NCBI RefSeq assembly: GCF_037908215.1
Contig: NZ_JBBLZC010000008.1
Span: 130,792 to 194,791, forward strand
Source of the DNA: Benzoatithermus flavus
GTDB lineage: Bacteria; Pseudomonadota; Alphaproteobacteria; Geminicoccales; Geminicoccaceae
Direction: 5' to 3'
DNA: 64,000 bases
Shown: piece after piece, positions 1-8,855 of the stretch
Layout of the letters: each line of letters starts with the position of its first letter
Numbering within the stretch: position 1 is the first letter of the stretch
Made by a program: the position numbers and the translations under genes
Notes under the pieces: model-generated
What the model was told of the DNA's origin: nothing
The model's input: only the letters and a program-made list of their open reading frames with translations
The model's database searches: none

Positions 1-1034
1 GCGGCGTCGCTCTCAACGTCGCGAGCGGCACGCCCGAGGAGTTCCCCGACTTCGTCGCGCACTGGATCAGCCCCGCCGTCAACGAGGGCGATCCCGTCAT
101 CCTCCACTCGCTCCTGGATGGTCCGAGCATCTGCGGTGCCTACCGCTTCAAGCTCTACCGCACCCGGAGTGTCTTGATGGAGATCGAGAAGCACCTTTTC
201 CTGCGCAAGGACATCGAGCGGCTGGGCATCGCCCCCCTCACCTCCATGTTCTGGTACGGCGAGTACGGCCGCGAGAAGATCGCCGACTGGCGCCCCGAGG
301 TGCACGATTCCGACGGGCTCGCGATCTGGAACGGCGCCGGCGAGCGGCTCTGGCGCCCGCTCAACAACCCGACCCGCATCTTCCACACGAGCTACCTCGA
401 CAACAACCCCAAGGGCTACGGTCTGATCCAGCGCGACCGCAACTTCGACCACTATCTCGACGGGGTGGGCTACGACCGCCGCCCCTCGACCTGGGTCGAG
501 CCCATCGGCGACTGGGGCAAGGGCATGGTCCAGCTCGTCGAGATCCCGACCGACGACGAGATCCACGACAATATCGGCGCCTACTGGCTGTCCGAGCGGC
601 CGACCAAGGCCGGCGACGCGCTCGCCTACAGCTACAAGCTGCACTGGGTCGACAAGCAGCCCTACTTCCCCTGGGACCAGCTCGCCCACGTCTCCGCGAC
701 CCGCATGGGCCGCGGCGGCCAGCCCGGCAAGCCGCGGCCGCGCGGGGTCTACAAGTTCCAGGTCGAGTTCCTGGGCGGCAAGCTCGGCGAGCTGCCGTTC
801 GGCGTCCTGCCCGAGCCCGTGATCTGGGTCTCGCGCGGCACGACCTCGCTGGTCCTCATGGAGGCCGTGCCCGACAACGTGCCCGGCCATTGGCGCTTGT
901 TCTTCGACCTTACCGTCGACGGCGAGGATCCCGTCGACATGCGGGTCTTCCTCAAGCAGGGTGACAAGCTCCTGAGCGAGAACTGGATCTGGCTGTTCGA
1001 GCCCCGGATGCTCAAGAATCTGTGGTCGGCCTGA
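1..1034 (+). CDS. opgG: Glucan biosynthesis protein G/D (OpgG/MdoG family), 3' part only
   Basis: The reading frame is open from the first bases of the window (codons in phase from base 3), so the 5' end lies outside. About 343 residues of the C-terminal part are present. The protein shows the family signatures WRPEVHDSDGLA, NPKGYGLIQRDR and RPSTWVEPIGDWGKG in order, which are typical of the periplasmic MdoG/OpgG/OpgD family that shapes the osmoregulated periplasmic glucan backbone. The ATG at 174 is internal to the conserved domain and is not the real start. Whether it is OpgG or OpgD cannot be settled without the N-terminus: a Tat signal would favour OpgD. No OpgH glycosyltransferase follows; it may lie upstream of the window. 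Confidence 0.93.
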   Translation, partial: GVALNVASGTPEEFPDFVAHWISPAVNEGDPVILHSLLDGPSICGAYRFKLYRTRSVLMEIEKHLFLRKDIERLGIAPLTSMFWYGEYGREKIADWRPEVHDSDGLAIWNGAGERLWRPLNNPTRIFHTSYLDNNPKGYGLIQRDRNFDHYLDGVGYDRRPSTWVEPIGDWGKGMVQLVEIPTDDEIHDNIGAYWLSERPTKAGDALAYSYKLHWVDKQPYFPWDQLAHVSATRMGRGGQPGKPRPRGVYKFQVEFLGGKLGELPFGVLPEPVIWVSRGTTSLVLMEAVPDNVPGHWRLFFDLTVDGEDPVDMRVFLKQGDKLLSENWIWLFEPRMLKNLWSA

Positions 1035-1052
1035 GGCCCGAGGGAGGATGTC

Positions 1053-1778
1053 ATGACGCTGACCGCCGAGAATCGGGAGCGCCTGAAGCGGGTGAGCGTG
1101 GCGACGCTCACCACCTGCCTGTTCAAGCGGGGCTTCAGGAACGCCTTCATCCAGGGCGTGCACCCGATCAGCCCGGACGGTCCGCGCATGGTGGGCGAGG
1201 CGTTCACGCTGCGCTACATCCCGGCGCGCGAGGACATCGACGTCCTCGACGCCTATGCCGATCCCGAGCATCCGCAGCGGAAGGCGATCGAGACCTGCCC
1301 GCCCGGCCACGTGCTGGTCATCGACAGCCGTAAGGATGCCCGCGCCGCCTCGGCCGGCGACATCCTCCTGACCCGTCTCATGGTGAGAGGTGTCGCGGGC
1401 GCCGTCACCGACGGCGGCTTTCGCGACACGCCCGCGATCGCGAAGCTGGGCTTTCCCGCCTACCACGCCAGGCCCTCGGCGCCGACCGGGCCGATCCTGC
1501 ACCATGCGTGCGATCTCCAGGTGCCGATCGGCTGCGGCGACGTTCCGGTCTATCCCGGCGACATCGTGGTCGGCGACGGTGAGGGAGTCGTCGTCATCCC
1601 GGCTCGTCTCGCGAACGAGGTCGCCGAGGAGGCGGTGACCATGACCGAATACGAGGACTTCGTCGAGGAGCAGGTGCGGCAGGGTCGCCGCCTGCCGGGC
1701 CTCTACCCGGCGACTCCCGAGAGCCGGCGCGCGTTCGAGGCCTGGCGCCGGACCAAGGGCGAGGCGACCGGCGGCTGA
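1053..1778 (+). CDS. RraA-like / HMG aldolase-family protein
   Basis: The product is 241 residues of the RraA / 4-hydroxy-4-methyl-2-oxoglutarate aldolase fold. The family core is visible around residues 95-130: AGDILLTRLMVRG followed by TDGGFRD, the acidic-arginine motif that binds Mg2+ and the 2-oxo acid in the aldolase members. It lies 18 bases after opgG with an AGGGAGG-like ribosome site, so it may be cotranscribed. Members of this family range from RNase E regulators to class II aldolases and dehydratases. The length and retained R-D motif fit a small-molecule enzyme better than true RraA (about 160 residues). The substrate is unknown. Confidence 0.85.
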   Translation: MTLTAENRERLKRVSVATLTTCLFKRGFRNAFIQGVHPISPDGPRMVGEAFTLRYIPAREDIDVLDAYADPEHPQRKAIETCPPGHVLVIDSRKDARAASAGDILLTRLMVRGVAGAVTDGGFRDTPAIAKLGFPAYHARPSAPTGPILHHACDLQVPIGCGDVPVYPGDIVVGDGEGVVVIPARLANEVAEEAVTMTEYEDFVEEQVRQGRRLPGLYPATPESRRAFEAWRRTKGEATGG

Positions 1779-1881
1779 CAGGACGACCGGCTCGGGCCTC
1801 CTGCCGGGCTCGGCGGCACGGATCCCGATCCGAAGCGTTCGTGGCTTCGTACCACGCCAGCAGCATCGAGAGGGTGGGCTC

Positions 1882-3081
1882 ATGTCGTGGATGCTTCCGG
1901 CCGTGCTGCTCGGCCTCGTCGGTCTGGTGCTCGCGGCCCCGGCCGGAGCGGCGTCCGCCCGAAACGGAGCGGCCGCCTGTACGGCCGGAACGTGGCTCGA
2001 TCCGGCGACGGGCGCCACGCGGCCGCACGATGCGGTGCTGGCGGAAGCGGCCGCGCGCAGCGTCGTGCTGCTCGGCGAAACGCACGACAATCCCGAGCAT
2101 CATCGCTGGCAGCTCTCGGTGTTGGCGGGCCTCCTCGCGAGGCGGCCCGACCTGGTGATCGGTTTCGAGGCGTTCCCGGCCGAGGTGCAGCCCGTGCTCG
2201 ATCGCTGGGTGAAGGGCGAGCTCGGTCCGCAAGACTTCCTTGTCCAGGTGGACTGGAAGCGGAACTGGGGCTTCGATCCGGCGCTCTACCTGCCTTTGTT
2301 CGAGCTGGCCCGCCTCCACCGCATCCCGATGGCGGCGCTCAACGTGGATCGGGCCTTCGTCAGCCGGGTGGGCCGGGAGGGCTGGGCCGCGATCCCGCGC
2401 GCCGAGCGCCATGGCCTCGGCGATCCCGTCCAGCCGTCCACGGCCTATCTCGCCCGGCTCGCCCGCAGCTTCGCGCAGCACGCGCGCGAGGCCGGCGGTG
2501 CGGCGCCGACGGATCCGCGGAACGATCCCGCGTTCCGCCGCTTCGTCGACGCACAGCTCACCTGGGACCGGGCGATGGCCGAAGGACTGGCGCGGGCACA
2601 CGGGCGGAACGGCGCGCCGCTCGCGGTCGGGATCGTCGGCAGCGAGCACGCGCGCCAGCGTCATGGCGTGCCGCACCAGCTCGAGGATCTCGGCGTCGGC
2701 GATACGGCCGTCCTCCTGCCGCAGGATCTGACCGAAGGCTGCGAGGAGCTCGCCCCGGACGAGGCCGACGCGGTCTTCGTCGTCGCTGCCGTGCCCGCAG
2801 CCGAAGCCCCGCGGCCGCGGCTCGGTGTGCGGCTCGAGGCGAACGGCGACGCGGTGAGCGCCGCCGAGGTGCTGCCCGGCAGCGTCGCCGCCGCGAGCGG
2901 GCTTCTCCGGGGAGATGTCTTCGTTCAGGCTGCGGGCACCCCGATCCGGGCCGCGAGCGACCTCGTCGAGATCGTGCGCAGCGTGGCGCCCGGCACCTGG
3001 CTGCCGCTCGTCGTCCGGCGCGACGGACGCAGCATCGAGGCCGTGGCGAAGTTCCCGCCCGCAGCGGAGGCCGATCGATGA
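1882..3081 (+). CDS. ChaN-family lipoprotein-like protein fused to a PDZ domain
   Basis: The 399-residue exported protein has a hydrophobic signal segment at residues 1-24. The ChaN/haem-binding uptake domain spans about residues 40-285, with the hallmark LGETHDN at 64-70, FEAFP near 95 and GSEHARQRHG near 253. A PDZ domain covers about residues 312-392 (LGVRL start, GLLRGDVFVQAAG core). ChaN proteins bind haem pairs or act as erythromycin-esterase-like proteins, and the PDZ domain suggests docking to a protease or partner. The ATG at 1882 follows a GAGAGGG ribosome site. Its TGA overlaps the start of the next gene (ATGA), so the two are translationally coupled to a predicted metallopeptidase. 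Confidence 0.85.
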   Translation: MSWMLPAVLLGLVGLVLAAPAGAASARNGAAACTAGTWLDPATGATRPHDAVLAEAAARSVVLLGETHDNPEHHRWQLSVLAGLLARRPDLVIGFEAFPAEVQPVLDRWVKGELGPQDFLVQVDWKRNWGFDPALYLPLFELARLHRIPMAALNVDRAFVSRVGREGWAAIPRAERHGLGDPVQPSTAYLARLARSFAQHAREAGGAAPTDPRNDPAFRRFVDAQLTWDRAMAEGLARAHGRNGAPLAVGIVGSEHARQRHGVPHQLEDLGVGDTAVLLPQDLTEGCEELAPDEADAVFVVAAVPAAEAPRPRLGVRLEANGDAVSAAEVLPGSVAAASGLLRGDVFVQAAGTPIRAASDLVEIVRSVAPGTWLPLVVRRDGRSIEAVAKFPPAAEADR

Positions 3082-5048
3082 AACGCGCGGCGGCGCTCGG
3101 CTTTCTCCTGGCCGTCCTGGCCTCGCCCGTGGCGGCGTCGAACCGGGCCGAGGTCCGCTTCCAGCCGGAGACGGGCAGGATCGAGGCCGAAGCGTGGCTC
3201 GCGCTCGGACCGGCGGCCGGCGAGATCGTCTTCCGGCTGGCGCCGGGGCTCGCCGTGCGCGAGGCCTCGCTCGACGGCAGGCCGGTGACGCTGGATCTGG
3301 CCGATGGCGCATGGCGCCCGACGACATCGGCTGTTTCCGGGCAGGTCTTGAAGGTGCGCTATGGCGGAAGCCTTCCCGGCGAGCCCACGGCGGAGCTGCC
3401 CCTTCTCGGGCCTGCGGGCGGCTTTCTTCCTGCCGGCAGCGCCTGGCTGCCCGAGGTCGAAGGCGCGCCCGCGGCACCTTTCGATCTCACGCTCGACGTG
3501 CCGCAGCCCTATGCCGCCGTCGCCACGGGGCGTCTCGTCGCGGAGAGCACGGCGGACGGGCATTATCGCGCCCGGTTCGAGGCGGAGCCGGCGGGCGAAG
3601 GACCGTCCGCCTTCGTGGGCGTCCACATCATCCGCGAGCGCCGGGCGGGAGCCGTTGCCTTGCGCACCTACTTCCCGCCCGAGGCGGCCGGGCTCGCCGA
3701 CCTCTACCTCGCCAACGCCGCCTCCTATCTCGAGATGCTCGAGGCGCGGATCGGACCTTATCCTTACGCGGGCTTCGCCGTCGTCGCCGGGCCTTTGCCG
3801 GTGGGACTGGGCTTTCCCGGCCTCGCCTACGTCTCGCAGCGCATCCTGCCGCTTCCTTTCATGCAGACCACGTCCCTTGCGCACGAGCTCCTGCACGGCT
3901 GGTGGGGCAACGCGGTGGGTGTGGCTTACGCGGCGGGCAACTGGGCCGAAGGGCTCACCACCTACATGGCCGACCACGCGCTGGCCGAGCAGGAGAGCCC
4001 CGAGAAGGCACGGGCCATGCGCCTCGCCTGGCTCATGGACTATGCGGCACTGCCGTCCGAGCGGGACATCCCGCTCCGCGCGTTCGTCGCGAAGGAGCAC
4101 GATGCATCCCAGATCGTGGGCTACGGCAAGGCCGCGTTCGTGTTCCACATGCTGCGCCGACTTCTGGGCGAAGAGGGCTTCGGTCGCGCGGTCCGGAGCT
4201 TCTACGCGGCGGAGCGCGGCCGGCGCGCCGCCTGGGCCGATCTGGAACGCAGCTTCGCGGCCGTCGCCGATGCGCCGCTCGATCGCTTCTTCGCGCAATG
4301 GCTCGAGCGTACCGGTGCTCCCCGCCTCGAGCTCGGCGAGGCACGGCCGCGCCGGAAGGATGGCGGCTGGGCGGTCGATCTCGTGCTCCGGCAGGCCGAG
4401 CCGCCTTACGCGCTCGCCGTTCCGGTCGTGATCGACACCGATCAGGGCTCCGTCCGCCGGACGGTGACACTGGAGAGCGCCGAGGCTGTGCTCACGCTCG
4501 ATCTCCCGAGCCGCCCGCACCGGCTCGCCGTCGACCCGGAGCACGACCTGTTCCGCCGGCTGTCCCCTGGCGAGGCGCCGCCGATCTTGCGCGACGTCAC
4601 GCTGAGCGGCCGGACGGTGGTGCTCACCGCTGTCCCGGACACGGCGATGACGGGTCTGGCAGAGGAACTCGCCCGACGTCTCCTCGACCTGCCCACCGAC
4701 GCCGGCCTCGTGGCCGATCCGAAGCGGCTCGAGGACGCGCCGGTGCTCGTGGTGGGCGTGGCTCCCGCCGTCGCGGCGAAGCTCGCCGCAGCCGGCCTGT
4801 CTCCGGCTCCGCCCGAGATCGCGGGACGCGGCAGCGCGAGGGTATGGGCCGCGCGGCGTGCGGGCGGAGCACCCGTCCTCGTGGTCGAGGCGAACGATGT
4901 CGGAGCGCTCCGAGCCCTCCTGCGCCCTCTGCCGCACTACCGGCGCGACGGCTGGCTCGTGTTCGACGGCGAGCGCGTGATCGCGCGCGGTGCCTGGCCT
5001 GCAGGCGAGAATCCGCTCACACGCTCCCTCGATGCCGCTCGGGATTGA
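3078..5048 (+). CDS. M1-like (gluzincin) metallopeptidase, exported
   Basis: The product is 656 residues. A signal peptide covers residues 1-20 (cleavage after PVAA), followed by an immunoglobulin-like N-terminal region. The zinc site HELLH is at 269-273, with the third ligand candidate E291 in NWAEGLTTY. The spacing from HELLH to Glu is 17 residues, one less than the usual 18 of M1 enzymes. No GxMEN exopeptidase motif is evident; the equivalent region reads GLGFPGLAY, so the aminopeptidase specificity is doubtful. The C-terminal 250 residues are unassigned. The start ATG overlaps the stop of the ChaN-PDZ gene, which argues for joint function at the cell envelope. Confidence 0.82.
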   Translation: MKRAAALGFLLAVLASPVAASNRAEVRFQPETGRIEAEAWLALGPAAGEIVFRLAPGLAVREASLDGRPVTLDLADGAWRPTTSAVSGQVLKVRYGGSLPGEPTAELPLLGPAGGFLPAGSAWLPEVEGAPAAPFDLTLDVPQPYAAVATGRLVAESTADGHYRARFEAEPAGEGPSAFVGVHIIRERRAGAVALRTYFPPEAAGLADLYLANAASYLEMLEARIGPYPYAGFAVVAGPLPVGLGFPGLAYVSQRILPLPFMQTTSLAHELLHGWWGNAVGVAYAAGNWAEGLTTYMADHALAEQESPEKARAMRLAWLMDYAALPSERDIPLRAFVAKEHDASQIVGYGKAAFVFHMLRRLLGEEGFGRAVRSFYAAERGRRAAWADLERSFAAVADAPLDRFFAQWLERTGAPRLELGEARPRRKDGGWAVDLVLRQAEPPYALAVPVVIDTDQGSVRRTVTLESAEAVLTLDLPSRPHRLAVDPEHDLFRRLSPGEAPPILRDVTLSGRTVVLTAVPDTAMTGLAEELARRLLDLPTDAGLVADPKRLEDAPVLVVGVAPAVAAKLAAAGLSPAPPEIAGRGSARVWAARRAGGAPVLVVEANDVGALRALLRPLPHYRRDGWLVFDGERVIARGAWPAGENPLTRSLDAARD

Positions 5049-5082
5049 CTTCCGGGCCGGTCTCCTGGATCGTTTCGCGCGC

Positions 5083-5240
5083 GATGGTGCCTTGCGAGGT
5101 GAAACGGGAACGCGGTCGAAAGCCGCGGCTGCCCCCGCAACTGTAGGCGGCGAGGCGAGCGCCATGATGCCACCGGGCTCTTCGGCCTTCGGGAAGGCGG
5201 CGCTCGGCGTCCGAGCCGCGAGCCAGGAGACCGGCCATCG
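5083..5240 (+). promoter_or_regulatory. Cobalamin (B12) riboswitch
   Basis: The RNA shows the conserved elements of the AdoCbl aptamer in order: GGTGCC (5086-5091), GGTGAAACGGGAA (5098 onward), AAAGCCGCGGCTGCCCCCGC with CAACTGTAGGCGG, the GCCATGATGCCACCGGG segment, and the closing GCCAGGAGACCGGCC (about 5222-5236). It sits 110 bases upstream of a NiCoT permease on the same strand. B12 binding would be expected to shut off expression, which predicts cobalt as the transported metal. The expression platform is not resolved; the stretch 5240-5349 could form the switching hairpin. Confidence 0.96.
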
Positions 5241-5349
5241 TCAACGTCGATGCGGGAAGCCGCCGGACGGGGTGTGTCGGCGGTGGATGCCGGGGCAGTC
5301 GCCTCGAGCCCTTGCTTCTTGCGTCGGCACGACCCTGGAGCGAGGGCCC

Positions 5350-6408
5350 ATGAATGTTGCCGTTGTCCGCCTCTTCGACGACCGTGCCGCGGGGCTACGC
5401 GTGAAGACGGCCCTGATCTTCGCGGGCCTCGTCGGCGCCAACATCGCCGCCTGGATCTGGACCTGGATCGCATTCGCCGGCTACCCGGCGCTCCTCGGCA
5501 CGGCCCTGCTCGCCTATGCGTTGGGCCTGCGCCACGCGGTGGACGCCGACCACATCGCCGCCATCGACAACGTGGTCCGCAAGCTGATGCAGGAGGGCAA
5601 GCGGCCGCTCACCGTCGGCTTCTTCTTCGCGCTCGGCCACTCGACCGTGGTCTTCCTGGCGGCCGCCGGCATCGCGCTCGCGGCGAGCCTGCTCCAGAGC
5701 CAGCTCGACTGGTTCAAGAGCTTGGGCGGGCTGATCGGCACCAGCGTCTCGGCCCTGTTCCTGCTCGCGATCGGCATCGCCAACCTGCTGATCCTCAGAG
5801 GTGCCTGGACCGCCTTCCGCCGGGTGCGTCACGGCCGTGCGCTCGATGCGGGCGACCTCGATCCGCTCGCGGCCGGCGGCGTGCTGGCCCGGATGTTCCG
5901 GCCCGTGCTCCGGGTCGTGACCCGGAGCTGGCACATGTACCCCTTGGGCTTCCTGTTCGGCCTCGGCTTCGACACCGCGACCGAGATCGGCCTCCTCGCC
6001 ATCTCGGCCGCCCAGGCGGCGCAGGGCATGCCCCTCACCTCCACCCTGGTCTTCCCGGCCCTGTTCACGGCCGGGATGGCGCTGGTCGATACGCTGGACA
6101 GCGTGCTGATGGTGGGTGCTTACGGCTGGGCTTTCGTCAACCCGGTCCGGAAGCTCTGGTACAACCTGACCATCACCGCGATCTCGGTCGTGGTGGCGCT
6201 CCTGATCGGCGGCATCGGGGCGCTCGCCCTGATCGGCGAGAAGCTGGGCCTCGACGGCGCCTTCTGGGATACGATCATGACCCTGCACGACGACCTCGCC
6301 AATGCGGGCTTCGTCGTGATCGGTGTGTTCGTCGGCGCTTGGATCGTCTCGGCGCTGATCTATCGCTGGAAAGGTTACGACCGGCTCGGCGTCGGCCCCG
6401 CCGCCTGA
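5350..6408 (+). CDS. NiCoT-family nickel/cobalt permease
   Basis: This 352-residue polytopic inner-membrane protein of the HoxN/NixA/NhlF class has the family signature HAVDADHIAAIDN in the second membrane segment (the HX4DH metal-selectivity motif) and LGFDTATEI in a later one. About eight hydrophobic segments are visible. The family imports Ni2+ and/or Co2+ at low capacity and high affinity. Because the gene sits directly behind a cobalamin riboswitch, cobalt is the likely physiological cargo. The ATG at 5350 was chosen; an in-frame GTG at 5401 would remove a short N-terminal cytoplasmic segment. Confidence 0.95.
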   Translation: MNVAVVRLFDDRAAGLRVKTALIFAGLVGANIAAWIWTWIAFAGYPALLGTALLAYALGLRHAVDADHIAAIDNVVRKLMQEGKRPLTVGFFFALGHSTVVFLAAAGIALAASLLQSQLDWFKSLGGLIGTSVSALFLLAIGIANLLILRGAWTAFRRVRHGRALDAGDLDPLAAGGVLARMFRPVLRVVTRSWHMYPLGFLFGLGFDTATEIGLLAISAAQAAQGMPLTSTLVFPALFTAGMALVDTLDSVLMVGAYGWAFVNPVRKLWYNLTITAISVVVALLIGGIGALALIGEKLGLDGAFWDTIMTLHDDLANAGFVVIGVFVGAWIVSALIYRWKGYDRLGVGPAA

Positions 6409-6418
6409 AAAGACGGAT

Positions 6419-6440
6419 GCCCCGGCGACATCGCCGGGGC
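6419..6440. terminator. Hairpin between convergent genes
   Basis: A perfect 10-bp inverted repeat (GCCCCGGCGA / TCGCCGGGGC, 2 bases between arms) lies 10 bases after the permease stop and 32 bases from the 3' end of the convergent glycosyltransferase. There is no T tract on either side, so it is a probable bidirectional transcription-stop hairpin and not a classical intrinsic terminator. Confidence 0.6.
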
Positions 6441-6472
6441 GCTCCGATCCGGCCCCTGCTTCCGGCTCGGGC

Positions 6473-7381
6473 TCAGGCCGCCCTGGCGAGGACCTGCTCC
6501 ACGGGCGGGGTGCGCTTGATCACCTCGAACGCGTCGTGGCGCACGTGGTTCGCCGCCATGTGCTCCTTCACGATCTCCTCGGTGAGGAGCCCGTTTTCGA
6601 GGCACTCCTTGACATAGGCGAAGAAGAGCTGGGTCTGCCGCTCGTCCGGATGCTCCTTGTAGGAGCCCAAGAACGCGTACTCGCCGAACAGCTTGCGGCG
6701 CAGACGCGAGAGCAGCATCAACGGATTGCGCGGATCGTTCTCGGCCGGAACGAAGTCCACCGGCAGGCCCGACTTCCAGGGTTGGGTCCGCCGCCGTGTG
6801 TTGTGGATCATCTTCGTCCTCGACGTCAGCTTGTCGAAGTCGTTCCACTCGGGCTCGATCAGGCCGATCGTGCTCGGGTCCTCGTAGCCGAGGTTCATCC
6901 ACGTCTTGTATTCGCGCTCGCGCCGGAACAGCTTGTCGAAGTCCTCGGCCACTTTCCAGTGCTTCAGCTTCGCGCAATCGAGCAGCATCACCGAGGAGGC
7001 GAAGTGCGGCGGGTTGCCGCGCGTGCGGCACATGATGGCCTTGCCCTGCATGTCGCGCGCGAGCAGTTCCCACACGTCGCCCACCGCGAACACGTCGGGA
7101 TCGACCACGACCGCCCGGCCCTCGTAGCCCATGAGCTCGGGCGGCATGAAGCGCAGCGGCGTGAACGACTGCAGGTCCTCGTTCAGCCAGGTGCGGGTAT
7201 CGTTGTCACGGTTGTACTCGCGGCCCTCGTACTTGCCGAAGATGTCCATGTGATCCTTGAGCTCGATGAGCTTCACATCGAACTTGTCGGCATGCTTCGA
7301 GTTGCGGCGCATCGAGTGCATCGAGACCACGGCGCCGATATACTGCTTGTGGTTCGTGTGGATGAAGACGCAAGGCTTCAT
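6473..7381 (-). CDS. Glycosyltransferase-like protein (GT-A fold, DPD motif)
   Basis: The 302-residue cytosolic protein opens with a GT8/GT-A-like beginning (FIHTNHKQYIGAVVSMHSM) and carries a DxD-type metal motif, VVVDPDVFAV, around residues 90-100, followed by a conserved nucleotide-sugar region. It is probably an NDP-sugar-dependent transferase for a surface glycan. The start at 7381 has GGAG about 11 bases upstream; a longer in-frame start at 7435 adds 18 residues of low quality. It lies downstream of a sulfotransferase gene on the same strand (81-base gap), suggesting a sulfated-glycan pair. The acceptor is unknown. Confidence 0.72.
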   Translation of the reverse strand: MKPCVFIHTNHKQYIGAVVSMHSMRRNSKHADKFDVKLIELKDHMDIFGKYEGREYNRDNDTRTWLNEDLQSFTPLRFMPPELMGYEGRAVVVDPDVFAVGDVWELLARDMQGKAIMCRTRGNPPHFASSVMLLDCAKLKHWKVAEDFDKLFRREREYKTWMNLGYEDPSTIGLIEPEWNDFDKLTSRTKMIHNTRRRTQPWKSGLPVDFVPAENDPRNPLMLLSRLRRKLFGEYAFLGSYKEHPDERQTQLFFAYVKECLENGLLTEEIVKEHMAANHVRHDAFEVIKRTPPVEQVLARAA

Positions 7382-7462
7382 GACGGACAATCTCCGTGGG
7401 GTGCCGCTCAAGGGCGGGCGGCGCTCTTCTAGCACAAGGTGGAGAATGCGAACATCGGCGGC

Positions 7463-8407
7463 TCAGGCCGAGGCGGCGGTCGGAACCGGAGGCTTCTCGG
7501 ACGCGAGATAGCCGAAGCCGGGCAGGAGCCGCTCCTCGACCATGGCGTCGAGCGCCCTTATCTGCGCCTCGTCGAAATAGTCCCTGTAGCCGCCGACCTT
7601 GGCGCGCCGGACCTTGAAGCTGTCCGGGTTCGACCTGTCGCCGGGCTTCATGCGCGAGCCCGCGAGCCAGAACACCCGCTTCTCCTCGAGCTTGCGCATG
7701 TTCTCCACACTCGCGAACTGGACGCAGTCCTGAAGCTCGGCGTCGGTCGGGGTCTGGCCCATGAACTCGAGCACGCGGCGGAGCTGGCCTGCCGTGTCGT
7801 GCCGCAGATCCTCGTAGCGCACGATCAGGAGCTGCTTCAGGTTCGGAAGCTCCCTGGCCCAGCCGTTCATGAACTCGATCACCTTGGGCAGGCCCGCGTT
7901 CTCGTCCATCGCGAACTCGAAGATCGGCACGTCCTTGCCGTGCTCGGGGTACTGGTTGAGCCCCTTCTTGCGCGGCCGCATCCGGAACTTCCACTGGTGA
8001 TACTGCGAGACGGCCACGTCCTCGGGCTGGCGCACGAGGAGGATCACCTTCTTGCCGTAGAAGTCCCGCTTGCTGTCGAGATTGCCGGTATAGTCCCGCA
8101 GATAGTTGTCGTGGGTGAAGAAGACCCGCGGGATCCCCTTGTCGCGGCGGTTCAGGTTGTCGAAACCGATGAAGGCCGAGGGCCTGAGGCCGAAGCGGAG
8201 CTGGAAGAAGCGCGAAAGCAGCACGCGCAGCCAGGTCCGGCCGCTCTTGCCGAACGAGACGACCACGACGTCGGCGAGCTCGAGCTTCCTGAACTCCTCC
8301 TTGCCGCGCAGCCAGCGCTCGAGCCTGCGCTTGCGTTCCGCCGGCAGGAAGAAGGCGAAGAGGAGGATCACCTCGCGGTAGATCCGCTTCCAGAGAAAAT
8401 GGAGCAT
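7463..8407 (-). CDS. Sulfotransferase domain protein
   Basis: The product is 314 residues. A hydrophobic N-terminal segment (residues 10-22, EVILLFAFFLPA) may anchor it to the membrane. The 5'-phosphosulfate loop SFGKSGRTWLRVLL is near residues 51-64 and the 3'-phosphate-binding segment VRQPEDVAVSQY near 130-141. Both are diagnostic of PAPS-dependent sulfotransferases. It precedes the glycosyltransferase on the same strand and is probably cotranscribed with it. The likely role is sulfation of a polysaccharide or lipid headgroup; the substrate is not deducible. Confidence 0.85.
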   Translation of the reverse strand: MLHFLWKRIYREVILLFAFFLPAERKRRLERWLRGKEEFRKLELADVVVVSFGKSGRTWLRVLLSRFFQLRFGLRPSAFIGFDNLNRRDKGIPRVFFTHDNYLRDYTGNLDSKRDFYGKKVILLVRQPEDVAVSQYHQWKFRMRPRKKGLNQYPEHGKDVPIFEFAMDENAGLPKVIEFMNGWARELPNLKQLLIVRYEDLRHDTAGQLRRVLEFMGQTPTDAELQDCVQFASVENMRKLEEKRVFWLAGSRMKPGDRSNPDSFKVRRAKVGGYRDYFDEAQIRALDAMVEERLLPGFGYLASEKPPVPTAASA

Positions 8408-8600
8408 CGTCGATCCAAGCTGCTTGCGCGGTCGGAAGACCAGACCGCCCTATACCGGCCGGAGCCGGCGGGTGCAACGCGACCGGCCGCACGCCCGACC
8501 CGGCGCCGCCGCGGCACCGACGACGGTGGCCACGATTCACCGGCCGCATGTGGTAAGGCGGCCACCCCTGTCAAGAAGCACCCGTCGAGGGCCGGTGCGG

Positions 8601-8855
8601 TTAGCCCTCGGCTGTCCGGCGCTCGCGTGCCGGCGGCTGCGTCGTCACGACCCGCTCGATCGCCTGCCGCATGAAGCGCTGGTAGGGGATGCCCTGCTGC
8701 GCCGCGATCCGCTTCACCTCGTCGAGCAGGACGGCGGGCAACCCGAGGCTCACGGCCTTGTCCTCGCGCCGCAGCTCGAAATGCACGGGCTTGAACTGGG
8801 ACAGGTCGTATTCCGCCAGGTCCGCCGTCTCCACGAAACGGTTCGGTTTCCCCAT
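8601..8855 (-). CDS. CopG/BrnA-type antitoxin
   Basis: The 84-residue protein has a C-terminal ribbon-helix-helix region (SLGLPAVLLDEVKRIAAQQG, then IPYQRFMRQAIE), typical of CopG-type antitoxins of type II toxin-antitoxin pairs. The N-terminal DLSQFKPVHFELR segment is characteristic of the CopG_antitoxin family paired with BrnT toxins. The protein looks intact, but the adjacent toxin gene has been truncated (see the following pseudogene). It may now be an orphan antitoxin that protects against related toxins or represses transcription. Confidence 0.8.
   Translation of the reverse strand: MGKPNRFVETADLAEYDLSQFKPVHFELRREDKAVSLGLPAVLLDEVKRIAAQQGIPYQRFMRQAIERVVTTQPPARERRTAEG

Noticed and set aside
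1594..3477. 627-codon open frame on the minus strand
   Set aside because: Arg/Pro/Ala-rich translation antisense to the RraA-like, ChaN-PDZ and peptidase genes, which have clear domains; a GC-skew artefact.
2925..5165. 746-codon minus-strand frame
   Set aside because: Antisense shadow of the M1-like peptidase; no recognisable domain and low-complexity basic composition.
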